From Streptomyces lacrimifluminis (GTDB lineage: Bacteria > Actinomycetota > Actinomycetes > Streptomycetales > Streptomycetaceae), in contig NZ_BMMU01000021.1 of the NCBI RefSeq assembly GCF_014646095.1, forward strand, positions 62,001 through 126,000: a stretch of DNA of 64,000 nt. The letters run 5' to 3'. Shown in pieces: positions 17,208 through 27,481 of this stretch. Both the position numbers and the translations under genes were made by a program. The notes beneath the pieces are model-generated. The model worked only from the letters and a program-made list of their open reading frames with translations. It ran no database searches and was not told the DNA's origin. The number at the start of each line of letters is the position of its first letter. Within the stretch, counting starts at the first letter, position 1.

Positions 17208-17477
17208 GGTCGCAGCCTCATGGGGGAACCGTAGTGGGGGGTCGGGGGGCGGGCAACGGTGACCTCGGGACGGGTGCGGCCCGGGCCGGGGTTTCCGCCG
17301 GCCGGGGGGGGCGCGGGCCGCGCTGCCCGGGCTTCGTCACCTCTCGGCCCCGGCCCGCACCCCCCGGTCCGTCCGGTGTTCGAGGGCGAGGCCCGTCCAG
17401 GGCCGTGGCGGGGGTCTGGGGTGCCGCCCCGGGGGAGGGGTGTGGGTGTTGTTGGGGCGGCGGGGGCGGGGATTCCC

Positions 17478-17942
17478 TCAGCCGGCCGTGGGCGCGTCCC
17501 GCAGCAGGCATGTCAGGCGCGCCGTGCACACGCGCTTGTCGGCCTCGTCCGTGATCACGACCTCGTAGGTCGCCGTCGACCGCCCCCGGTGCACCGGCGT
17601 GGCCACACCGGTGACCAGTCCGGAGCGGGCCCCGCGGTGGTGGGTGCAGTTCAGGTCCACGCCGACGGCGATCTTCGTGCTGCCGCCGTGCAGCATCGCC
17701 CCGACCGACCCGAGCGTCTCGGCCAGCACCGCGGACGCGCCCCCGTGCAGCAGCCCGTACGGCTGTGTGTTGCCCTCGACGGGCATCGTGCCGACGACAC
17801 GGTCGGCGGACGCCTCGACGATCTGCACGCCCATCCGGTTTCCCAGGTGGCCCGCGGAGAACATGGCGACCACGTCGATACCCAGTGCCGTGTACTCGTC
17901 GATGACTTCCTGCGGGAACTTCACGTGCTGCTGCTCACCCAT
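17478..17942 (-). CDS. PaaI-type hotdog-fold thioesterase
   Basis: 154 residues, one hotdog domain. The core 'YGLLHGGASAVLAETLGSVGA' region (partial) contains HGG and the Asp/Glu position used by PaaI/YbgC-like acyl-CoA thioesterases, with 'GVDLNCTHHRGAR' forming the next strand. It should hydrolyse acyl- or aryl-CoA esters in the cytoplasm. The start MGEQQHVKF is chosen because family members begin close to it. The upstream 68-bp spacer to the molybdopterin oxidoreductase gene holds a palindrome that could be a repressor site. Confidence 0.88.
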   Translation of the reverse strand: MGEQQHVKFPQEVIDEYTALGIDVVAMFSAGHLGNRMGVQIVEASADRVVGTMPVEGNTQPYGLLHGGASAVLAETLGSVGAMLHGGSTKIAVGVDLNCTHHRGARSGLVTGVATPVHRGRSTATYEVVITDEADKRVCTARLTCLLRDAPTAG

Positions 17943-17997
17943 GGGGCCCGGCTCCGTTCGTCCTGGTCGCTGCGGCGTCCGTACGCTACGTCCATCC

Positions 17998-18010
17998 ACT
18001 GAGCAAACGC

Positions 18011-18015
<5 letters not shown>
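17998..18015. promoter_or_regulatory. Palindromic operator-like site upstream of the thioesterase gene
   Basis: ACTGAGCAAACGCTCAGT: two 7-bp arms around a 4-bp centre, 55 bp upstream of the thioesterase ATG and overlapping the end of the upstream gene. The GAGCnnnnGCTC form resembles TetR-family operators; no TetR gene is in the window, so the regulator would act from elsewhere. Confidence 0.5.
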
Positions 18016-20305
<2,290 letters not shown>

Positions 20306-20318
20306 GGCTGAGCCCCTT

Positions 20319-20348
20319 CGCTTGCACGTGTCTCTCCGCTTGCACGTG
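20319..20348. repeat. 12-bp direct repeat upstream of the molybdopterin oxidoreductase gene
   Basis: CGCTTGCACGTG occurs at 20319-20330 and again at 20337-20348, start to start 18 bp. Each copy contains the palindrome CACGTG. It lies 14-43 bp upstream of the ATG at 20305, a good place for a transcription-factor site. Confidence 0.6.
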
Positions 20349-20491
20349 GTGGGCGTGCGCATGGTTCACCTGCGTGTGTGCCACCTCTTCGATCCTCGCA
20401 CGCGGCGGTGACAACGGCGGTGCTGGGTTCTGGACGGCCCGGAGGGCCCGGACGGCCCGCGTTGTCAGTGGCACGTGGCAGGATCGGGGTC

Positions 20492-23218
20492 GTGGCAGAA
20501 ACAGCATCGAAGAAGACCGAGAAGACCTCCGGCACGGGCCGCCCCCGGCTGATGCTCATGGACGGGCACTCGCTGGCGTACCGCGCGTTCTTCGCGCTGC
20601 CCGCGGAGAACTTCACGACCGCGACCGGACAGCCGACGAACGCGATCTACGGCTTCGCGTCGATGCTCGCCAACACGCTGCGCGACGAGGCGCCCACGCA
20701 CTTCGCGGTGGCGTTCGACGTGTCCCGCAAGACCTGGCGCTCCGAGGAGTTCACGGAGTACAAGGCGAACCGGTCGAAGACGCCGGACGAGTTCAAGGGG
20801 CAGGTCGAGCTGATCGGCGAGCTGCTCGACGCGATGCACGCGGAGCGGTTCGCGGTCGACGGCTTCGAGGCCGACGACGTCATCGCCACGCTGACCACGC
20901 AGGCGGAGGCCGAGGGCTTCGAGGTGCTGATCGTCACCGGCGACCGGGACTCCTTCCAGCTGGTCACCGAGAACACGACGGTGCTGTATCCGACGAAGGG
21001 CGTCTCGGAGCTGACCCGGTTCACTCCGGAGAAGGTCTTCGAGAAGTACGGGTTGACGCCGGCCCAGTACCCGGACTTCGCGGCACTGCGCGGCGACCCG
21101 TCCGACAACCTGCCGGGCATTCCCGGGGTCGGTGAGAAGACGGCGGCGAAGTGGATCAACCAGTTCGGGTCGTTCGCGGAGCTGGTCGAGCGGGTCGAGG
21201 AGGTCAAGGGCAAGGTCGGGCAGAACCTGCGCGACCACCTGGAGGCCGTCAAGCTCAACCGCCGGCTCACGGAGATGGTCCGGGACGTCGAACTCCCGAA
21301 GTCGGTCACGGACTTGGCGCGGGCGGCGTACGACCGTACGGCGGTGGCGGTGGTTCTCGACACCCTGGAGATCCGCAACCCCTCGCTGCGTGAGCGGCTG
21401 CTGGCCGTCGATCCGGGCGCCGAGGAGGCCGACGCGGGCCCGGTCGCCGAGGCCGGTGTCGAGGTGGACGGGACGGTGCTCGGCGCGGGCGAACTGGCCC
21501 CCTGGCTCAGCGAGCACGGCACGGAGGTGCTCGGCATCGCCACGGTCGACACCTGGGCGCTGGGCAGCGGCTCCGTCGCCGAGGTCGCGCTCGCCGCGGC
21601 CGGGGGAGCGGCGGCCTGGTTCGACCCGGCGGAGCTGGACGAGGCCGACGAGAACGCGTTCGCGGCCTGGCTGGCAGACCCGGACCGGCCCAAGGTGTTC
21701 CACAGTGCCAAGGGCGCGATGCGGGTCTTCGCGGAGCACGGCTGGACCGTGGCCGGGGTGGGCATGGACACCGCCCTTGCCGCGTACCTGGTCAAGCCGG
21801 GCCGGCGTTCCTTCGACCTGGACGCGCTGTCCCTGGAGTACCTCGGCCGTGAACTGGCGCCCGCCGCGACGGCGGACGGCCAGCTGGCCTTCGGTACGGA
21901 CGAGGGCGCGGAGGCCGACTCCCTGATGGTGCAGGCCCGCACGATCGTCGACCTGGGCGAGGCGTTCGGCCAGCGCCTCCAGGAGGTCGGCGCGGCGGAT
22001 CTGCTGCGGGACATGGAGCTGCCGACATCGGCACTGCTGGCCCGCATGGAGCGGCACGGCATCGCGGCGGACCGGGCCCACCTGGAAGCCATGGAGCAGA
22101 TGTTCGCGGGCGCGGTGCAGCAGGCGGTGAAGGAGGCGCACGCGGCGGTCGGCCACGAGTTCAACCTCGGCTCGCCCAAGCAGCTCCAGGAGGTCCTCTT
22201 CGGGGAACTGGGCCTGCCGAAGACGAAGAAGACCAAGACGGGCTACACGACGGACGCGGACGCCCTGGCGTGGCTGGCGACCCAGACCGACAACGAACTG
22301 CCGGTCATCATGCTCCGCCACCGTGAGCAGGCGAAGCTGCGTGTCACCGTCGAGGGCCTGATCAAGACGATCGCGGCGGACGGCCGCATCCACACGACGT
22401 TCAACCAGACGGTGGCGGCGACGGGCCGGCTGTCCTCCACGGACCCCAACCTCCAGAACATCCCGGTCCGTACGGACGAGGGCCGCGCCATCCGTCGCGG
22501 CTTCGTGGTCGGCGAGGGCTTCGAGTCGCTGATGACGGCGGACTACAGCCAGATCGAACTCCGGGTGATGGCCCATCTCTCCGAGGACGAGGGCCTGTTG
22601 GAGGCGTTCACCTCCGGTGAGGACCTGCACACCACCGTCGCCTCCCAGGTGTTCGCGGTCGACCGCTCAGCGGTGGACGCGGAGATGCGCCGCAAGATCA
22701 AGGCGATGTCGTACGGCCTGGCGTACGGTCTGTCGGCCTTCGGCCTGTCCGGGCAGCTGAACATCGACGCGGGCGAGGCGCGCGGCCTGATGGACACGTA
22801 CTTCGAACGCTTCGGCGGTGTACGGGACTATCTGCGCCGGGCTGTCGACGAGGCGAGGGCGACGGGCTACACGGAGACCCTCTTCGGCCGCCGCCGCTAC
22901 CTCCCCGACCTGAACAGCGACAACCGTCAACGCCGCGAGATGGCCGAGCGCATGGCCCTGAACGCCCCGATCCAGGGCACGGCGGCGGACATCGTCAAGA
23001 TCGCCATGCTGAAGGTGGGCCAGGCACTGGAGGAGACGAACCTCAAGTCCCGCATGCTGCTCCAGGTCCATGACGAAATCGTCCTGGAGATCGCCCCGGG
23101 CGAGCGCGAGGCCACGGAGGAACTGGTCCGCCGGGAGATGGCGGGCGCGGTGACCCTCCGGGCACCGCTGGACGTCTCGGTGGGCTCGGGGCTCGACTGG
23201 GAGTCGGCCGCGCACTAG
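20492..23218 (+). CDS. polA: DNA polymerase I
   Basis: 908 residues. Residues ~20-310 are the 5' nuclease domain (LMLMDGHSLAYRAFF; ADDVIATL; GDRDSFQLV; GIPGVGEKTA helix-hairpin-helix). Residues ~320-510 correspond to the 3'-5' exonuclease fold, but the usual DxE carboxylates are not recognisable (GIATVDTWAL instead), so proofreading is probably lost. The polymerase domain follows with motif A DYSQIELRVM, O-helix RRKIKAMSYGLAYG and motif C QVHDEIVLE. Roles: Okazaki-fragment maturation and excision-repair synthesis. The GTG at 20492 is chosen because family homology starts there; the frame is open further upstream but crosses a likely promoter region. Confidence 0.96.
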   Translation: MAETASKKTEKTSGTGRPRLMLMDGHSLAYRAFFALPAENFTTATGQPTNAIYGFASMLANTLRDEAPTHFAVAFDVSRKTWRSEEFTEYKANRSKTPDEFKGQVELIGELLDAMHAERFAVDGFEADDVIATLTTQAEAEGFEVLIVTGDRDSFQLVTENTTVLYPTKGVSELTRFTPEKVFEKYGLTPAQYPDFAALRGDPSDNLPGIPGVGEKTAAKWINQFGSFAELVERVEEVKGKVGQNLRDHLEAVKLNRRLTEMVRDVELPKSVTDLARAAYDRTAVAVVLDTLEIRNPSLRERLLAVDPGAEEADAGPVAEAGVEVDGTVLGAGELAPWLSEHGTEVLGIATVDTWALGSGSVAEVALAAAGGAAAWFDPAELDEADENAFAAWLADPDRPKVFHSAKGAMRVFAEHGWTVAGVGMDTALAAYLVKPGRRSFDLDALSLEYLGRELAPAATADGQLAFGTDEGAEADSLMVQARTIVDLGEAFGQRLQEVGAADLLRDMELPTSALLARMERHGIAADRAHLEAMEQMFAGAVQQAVKEAHAAVGHEFNLGSPKQLQEVLFGELGLPKTKKTKTGYTTDADALAWLATQTDNELPVIMLRHREQAKLRVTVEGLIKTIAADGRIHTTFNQTVAATGRLSSTDPNLQNIPVRTDEGRAIRRGFVVGEGFESLMTADYSQIELRVMAHLSEDEGLLEAFTSGEDLHTTVASQVFAVDRSAVDAEMRRKIKAMSYGLAYGLSAFGLSGQLNIDAGEARGLMDTYFERFGGVRDYLRRAVDEARATGYTETLFGRRRYLPDLNSDNRQRREMAERMALNAPIQGTAADIVKIAMLKVGQALEETNLKSRMLLQVHDEIVLEIAPGEREATEELVRREMAGAVTLRAPLDVSVGSGLDWESAAH

Positions 23219-23750
23219 CGGTCCGGCGGGCGGTTCGGGCGGGCGGGTTGTCCGCCTCCGCCGGTGGGGCTGGACGCGCAGTTCGTCTGCCTCGGGCCGG
23301 TGGGGCGGTTGATCGCGCAGCTTCCCTGTCGCGGGCCGGTGCCGGCTGGGCGCGTCCGCGCGGCGGGGCCGCCTGTCGACACGGCCCCGCGTCTCTTCGG
23401 GGGCGTGGACGAGTCGCCCATGCCCTGCGCTGCCGCCCGGGTCGCGGGCGGTGTCCCGGGCGGCAGCGCATACGGCGGCCGAACAGCCAAGTCCGCCTTG
23501 CCGGCCGGACGGGGCGAGGCCATCGGCGGAAGTGCGCTGCCCTGGGCCGGGCGGGCCGGCCGAGGCAACCGGACCTGTCCGTGCCGCTCGGGGCCCCCGC
23601 CGGGTACGGGGCCCGGTGCAGCCTTCCGGCCTCGCCCCGAGGCCTTCGAACGGGATCCGCACAGGCCCCTGCCCGACTCGCGCGGGGCCCGTCACTCGCG
23701 TGGCCCCCGCGAACACGCCTCCCCCCGTGCCGGCCCGACAGGATGCGGGC
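23219..23750. other. Gene-free stretch after polA with degenerate Streptomyces repeat copies
   Basis: I see no convincing gene in these 530 bp: reading frames on both strands are Gly/Arg/Pro-rich and lack ribosome-binding sites. The first ~125 bp hold two degenerate copies of a motif (…GGTGGGGCTGGACGCGCAG, …GGTTGATCGCGCAGCTTCC) resembling the 'GTCGCGCAGTTCC' repeat found between Streptomyces genes. No hairpin followed by T is obvious. Confidence 0.5.
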
Positions 23751-24074
23751 ATGGGTATACGCACGCTCATCCGCCGGACGGCCCCCGCGCGCTCTCCGGT
23801 ACCGGTGTTCGCGGCCGACGCGAGCACCGCCCGCATTCCCGGCAGTGGTCCGGCCGGCGCACCTCTCGGATGTCGTGCGGACGGGCTTCGCCGCGCACTC
23901 GCGCCGCACGCCCGCACCCGCCGTGCCCACCTCGGCCGGCGCTCCGGCCTCCCGGCGTCCGGCCGTGCCCACGCCTGGCGCCTCTGGGCCGGTCGGGGGC
24001 GGCAGTGGCTGCGCCGGCCGCTTCGCGGCGGTCAGCGAGAACCCGCACGCCCTCCGGCCCTGCCTCCCGCGTGA
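23751..24074 (+). CDS. Small basic hypothetical protein (MGIRTL... type)
   Basis: 107 residues, very rich in Arg, Pro and Ala; function unknown. The start MGIRTLIRR and the following 'VPVFAADASTARIP' read like the N-terminus of small conserved streptomycete proteins I have seen downstream of polA, and AGGA lies ten bases upstream of the ATG. The C-terminal half is low-complexity and may be eroded. Its last 43 bp overlap, antisense, the 3' end of the DUF4184 gene. It could still be a spurious frame: the evidence is the start context and the family-like first 30 residues only. Confidence 0.4.
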   Translation: MGIRTLIRRTAPARSPVPVFAADASTARIPGSGPAGAPLGCRADGLRRALAPHARTRRAHLGRRSGLPASGRAHAWRLWAGRGRQWLRRPLRGGQREPARPPALPPA

Positions 24075-24967
24075 TCCTCCGCGTCCCTCTCCGTATGACC
24101 TTCCGTACGGCCCACCGCGTGGCCTTCGGTGCAGAGGGGGTGGTCCTCCGGGGCACGGGCCGGCGTCCGTTCCCCGGAACGCAGGATCCTGACCCCCGCC
24201 GCGTAAAGGATCAGCCCCGACAGCAGGCCCGCGCCCACTCCGAAGCACAACGTCGGGATCACCTCCCACGGCTTTGCCGTCGCACCCTGGTGCGCCCACC
24301 AGCGCAGCACCCGCTGCACCGCCCCCACCGCCGCGCAGCCGCCGAGCACGGCGCCCGCCAGCCACCGGTCCCGTACCGACAGCACCGGTACGCCCGTCGG
24401 CTCGCGTGCCTCGGTCCGTCGTAGCGCGTAGTGCACGAACCCCGCGATGACCACTGCGGCCAGCGCCGAACTGCCGTACTGCAGGTACCAGTACAGAGGT
24501 GAGCCCCGCAGTTCGGTGTCCAGGACGGGGAACAGCCGCACCCCCCACCGGTCGTGGTGCGTGAACGCGTCCCACACGACATGGGTCAGAGCGCCGAAGG
24601 CCGCAGAGGCGTACCACCGGAGCGCCAGGGACGGTGTCACCCGCGCGCGGGTGACTCCGCAGCGCAGCAGGGTCGCCGTCCGGCCCTGTCGGGCGCGGGG
24701 AAGCAGGGCGACCAGCGGCTCGCGCAGGAGCAGCCAAAGGGCCACCAGCGCCCAGGCGACGACCACGTCGATCGTGAAGACGCCCGGGAAGGAATGGGTG
24801 ACGGCGCCGAACTCCATCGCCTGCGGCAAAACACTCGCCGCGAAGTAGGTCAGATCGGGGGAGAAGGAGCCGGCGACGAGTGCTGCCGGAATCAGTCGGC
24901 CGCGCCCGGTTCCGTCGGCGCGTACGGCGGGCAGTACGGCCGCCGCGTGGCTGAGAGTGAACGGCAA
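24032..24967 (-). CDS. DUF4184 family integral membrane protein
   Basis: 311 residues from the TTG at 24967. That start is preferred because the DUF4184 family begins (M)PFTLSHAAAVLP, exactly what follows, with GGGAG placed seven bases upstream; the frame continues further upstream without support. Six or so hydrophobic segments and the family's 'SHVVWDAFTH'-like metal-type His/Asp motif (LTHVVWDAFTHHDRWG) are present. Function unknown; DUF4184 resembles membrane metal-dependent hydrolases of the YdjM group. The C-terminal ~40 residues are repetitive (Glu-Gly-His, Gly-Gly-Arg) and overlap an antisense small frame. A perfect 20-bp palindrome lies inside the gene at 24636-24655. Confidence 0.8.
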   Translation of the reverse strand: MPFTLSHAAAVLPAVRADGTGRGRLIPAALVAGSFSPDLTYFAASVLPQAMEFGAVTHSFPGVFTIDVVVAWALVALWLLLREPLVALLPRARQGRTATLLRCGVTRARVTPSLALRWYASAAFGALTHVVWDAFTHHDRWGVRLFPVLDTELRGSPLYWYLQYGSSALAAVVIAGFVHYALRRTEAREPTGVPVLSVRDRWLAGAVLGGCAAVGAVQRVLRWWAHQGATAKPWEVIPTLCFGVGAGLLSGLILYAAGVRILRSGERTPARAPEDHPLCTEGHAVGRTEGHTERDAEDHAGGRAGGRAGSR

Positions 24968-25398
24968 GAAGGCTCCCTGGAGCGGATGTTGACGGGCGTG
25001 GACCACCCCGATGATCACCGTCGTCCAGTATGCGGGACGGGCCGCGGGCTGGGACGGGCGGTGACGGGACGGTGGAAGGAATGCGTGAAAAGCCGAGTGC
25101 GGGCCACCCGGGTCTGCGGAACGCGAGGAATCACAGTTGGCCAATCGGTGAATATCGGGCACGAACGGGTGTCCGCGCAACGCAAGTTGTCGTAGGGTCG
25201 CCTGGGTCGGCCTGCTGGGGAGCATGACCGAACACGGAAGCGCAACGCAGGCGTAACGCGCCAACAAGGCGTGTAATCGGGCGAAATGGCCGGTTTGCAA
25301 GGTCGACTGAGGTCGGTAGCAACCGGTCGAGAGCGGTCAGAGCTGGACGGAAACAGGCGGAACAGGGCGCTTTGTCGCCCGCGGGAGGGGTTCTCTGT
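24968..25398. other. Divergent control region between DUF4184 and lytic transglycosylase genes
   Basis: About 430 bp with no gene I can support. The central part (25130-25330) is AT-richer, as expected for promoters. A TAGGGT -10-like element occurs near 25193, without a convincing -35. I looked for a c-di-AMP (ydaO) riboswitch, which often precedes streptomycete cell-wall hydrolase genes, and do not recognise its conserved blocks. Confidence 0.4.
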
Positions 25399-27153
25399 AT
25401 GGCGGCGTACATCGGCAGGAGGCTCCGCAAGGGGGCGGCGACGACCGCCGTGGCCGCGCTCGCGGTCGCGGCTCTGTCCGCGTCCCAGGCTCCGGGGGCG
25501 ACGGTCGACGACCAGGGCAGACGGACCGCCGGCGACTCCCAGCCCACGTCGGAGGCCACGGCCGACGACAGCGCGAGCGCGACCGGCAACTCGCCGTACT
25601 ACACGGACCTTCCACCACTCCACAGCCCGAACCCCAGCCCCAGCCCGGGACAGTCGTCGGCCATAGGTACGCCGGTCTCGATCGGCGAGGCCGAGGCCGG
25701 CATACCCGCGACCGTTCTGGACGCCTACAAGAAGGCCGAGGCGGCGCTGGCCACGGCCAAGCCCGGCTGCAACCTCCCCTGGCAGCTCCTCGCGGCCATC
25801 GGCAAGGTGGAGTCGGGCCAGGCCCGTGGCGGCCAGGTCGACGCGAACGGCACCACGACCAGCCCGATCCTCGGCCCGCAGCTCGACGGCAACGGCTTCG
25901 CGCTCATCAGGGACACCGACAACGGCGCGTACGACGGCAACAGCAGCTACGACAGCGCCGTCGGGCCCATGCAGTTCATCCCCTCCACCTGGGCGTGGGC
26001 GGGCCGCGACGGCAACGCAGACGGCAAGGAAGACCCCAACAACGTCTACGACGCGGCCCTCGCCGCCGGTCACTACCTGTGCCGGTTCGGCTGGGACCTG
26101 TCGACGCAGGCCGACCTGAACCGCGCGATCCTCAGCTACAACCACTCGACGGACTATCTGAACCTCGTCCTGTCGTGGCTGGAGTACTACCGCAAGGGCA
26201 CCCACGAGGTCCCGGACGGCACGGGTACGGTGCCCGTCGGCCGCAGCGACGGCAACCCCCGGGCGATCCCGAACCCGTCGCCGGGCAGGACGACGCCGAG
26301 TCCCGTTCCGAACAGGCCGGGGACGAGCACCCCGCCCCCGGCGAAGCCGGGCAAGCCCACCGCGCCGACCCCGACGCCCGTGCCCACACCCACGCCCACC
26401 GACACGGTGGACCACCTGGAAAACGCGGGCACCGCCAGACTCACCGCGACGGCGGGCGACGCGTTCACCCAGAGGATCAGCACGCGCGCGGAGACCGCAG
26501 CGGGCAAGGCGGTAGGCAAGGTAAGGATCCGCTTCACGATCGTCGGCGACACCGACAGCACCTTCGCCGGCGGCGAGAACGTCGCCACCGTCGTCACCGA
26601 CAGCACCGGAGTAGCGGTCGCACCCGCGCTCGAGGCGGGCGAGAAGGCGGGTGACTTCACGGTCCGCGCTGTGGTCGTCGGCCGTACGGTCAGCGCCCTC
26701 GACTACGCGGTCACCGTCACCGCCCGCGCCGCCGACACCCTCGCCCGCACGGCCACCACCGCGCTCACCTGCGTGGCGGGCGGCGAGTTCGCCGAGCAGG
26801 TCGAGGTCAAGGCGACGTACGACGGGGCCGTCGCGGACGGCGTCGCGGCCACCGCGACCCTGGTCGCCTCTGCCGACGGCGCGACCGTGAACGACAAGGG
26901 CCCCTACTTCAAGGACGCGGACGGTAAGACGGTCCGCACCCTCACGGGTCTCGAAACGGACGCGAACGGCCTGCTCAAGCTGCCGAAGCTGTACGCGGAC
27001 GACACTGCTGGCACCTTCCTGCTCCGCGTCACCACCACCGGCGGCGCCACCCTGACGGTCGAGCTGACGGTGACGCAGCCACTGATTCCGATCGAATCGG
27101 CGACTCCGAGCGAGTCGGCCGACCCGTCGGCCTCCGCCTCCCCGAGCGCGTAA
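25399..27153 (+). CDS. Secreted lytic murein transglycosylase with C-terminal Ig-like repeats
   Basis: 584 residues. A signal peptide (Arg/Lys start, then AAVAALAVAALSASQA) directs export. After a Ser/Pro linker, residues ~110-270 are an SLT/MltB-like domain with catalytic Glu in AAIGKVESGQARGG and the supporting SAVGPMQFIPSTWAWAGRDGN (partial) and SYNHS motifs. A Pro/Thr wall-spanning linker follows, then two ~100-residue beta-sandwich regions (AGDAFTQRIS...; AGGEFAEQVE...) likely for wall binding or surface display. It should cleave peptidoglycan glycan strands during growth or sporulation. ATG at 25399 is chosen for GGGAGGGG upstream. A terminator follows. Confidence 0.9.
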   Translation: MAAYIGRRLRKGAATTAVAALAVAALSASQAPGATVDDQGRRTAGDSQPTSEATADDSASATGNSPYYTDLPPLHSPNPSPSPGQSSAIGTPVSIGEAEAGIPATVLDAYKKAEAALATAKPGCNLPWQLLAAIGKVESGQARGGQVDANGTTTSPILGPQLDGNGFALIRDTDNGAYDGNSSYDSAVGPMQFIPSTWAWAGRDGNADGKEDPNNVYDAALAAGHYLCRFGWDLSTQADLNRAILSYNHSTDYLNLVLSWLEYYRKGTHEVPDGTGTVPVGRSDGNPRAIPNPSPGRTTPSPVPNRPGTSTPPPAKPGKPTAPTPTPVPTPTPTDTVDHLENAGTARLTATAGDAFTQRISTRAETAAGKAVGKVRIRFTIVGDTDSTFAGGENVATVVTDSTGVAVAPALEAGEKAGDFTVRAVVVGRTVSALDYAVTVTARAADTLARTATTALTCVAGGEFAEQVEVKATYDGAVADGVAATATLVASADGATVNDKGPYFKDADGKTVRTLTGLETDANGLLKLPKLYADDTAGTFLLRVTTTGGATLTVELTVTQPLIPIESATPSESADPSASASPSA

Positions 27154-27181
27154 GCCGTCGTACACGTACATACGCAGAAAT

Positions 27182-27220
27182 GCGGCACCCCGTTCACGGT
27201 TCACGGCGGGGTGCCGCTTT
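27182..27220 (+). terminator. Terminator after the lytic transglycosylase gene
   Basis: An 11-bp perfect stem (GCGGCACCCCG, 27182-27192, with complement 27207-27217) and a 14-nt loop, followed by TTT. Confidence 0.85.
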
Positions 27221-27316
27221 CGTGTGTGCGAGTTGTTCTCATCTCGGCCGCCCGTTGCTACGGTGCCCCGACCTGACACCCCATCAGTTCTCTGTCAGTA
27301 GCCGGGGAGGCCACGT

Positions 27317-27451
27317 ATGCGTGCCCTGATCGCCGCCGCGACCGGACTCGCCCTCGCGTTCGCGCTCGTCCTCACGATCACGGCCCTGGGCTCTCCGGCG
27401 GGCACGACGTCCCCGAAGCCGCTGCTGACCACGGTCCCGTCACACCCCTAG
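27317..27451 (+). CDS. SPW_0924-type 44-residue membrane microprotein
   Basis: A 44-residue protein starting MRALIAAATGLALAFALVL, with a single hydrophobic helix and a short Pro/Thr tail ending TTVPSHP. I recognise it as the SPW_0924 family of streptomycete small proteins; function unknown. The ribosome-binding site GGGGAGG is ideally placed. It ends 30 bp before the DUF3068 gene, on the same strand, so the two are probably co-transcribed and may work together at the membrane. Confidence 0.8.
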   Translation: MRALIAAATGLALAFALVLTITALGSPAGTTSPKPLLTTVPSHP

Positions 27452-27481
27452 CCGTCGTACCTCTCCGGGAGGAACGCCGAG

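Noticed and set aside
23248..24424. Long plus-strand frames of 300-390 codons after polA
   Set aside because: Arg/Pro/Gly-rich with no ribosome-binding site; they are by-products of high GC content, apart from the short frame at 23751.
25070..25398. c-di-AMP (ydaO) riboswitch upstream of the lytic transglycosylase
   Set aside because: Expected by analogy with other streptomycete wall hydrolases, but the conserved GGGGAACC-type and GGGUGAAUC-type blocks are not found.
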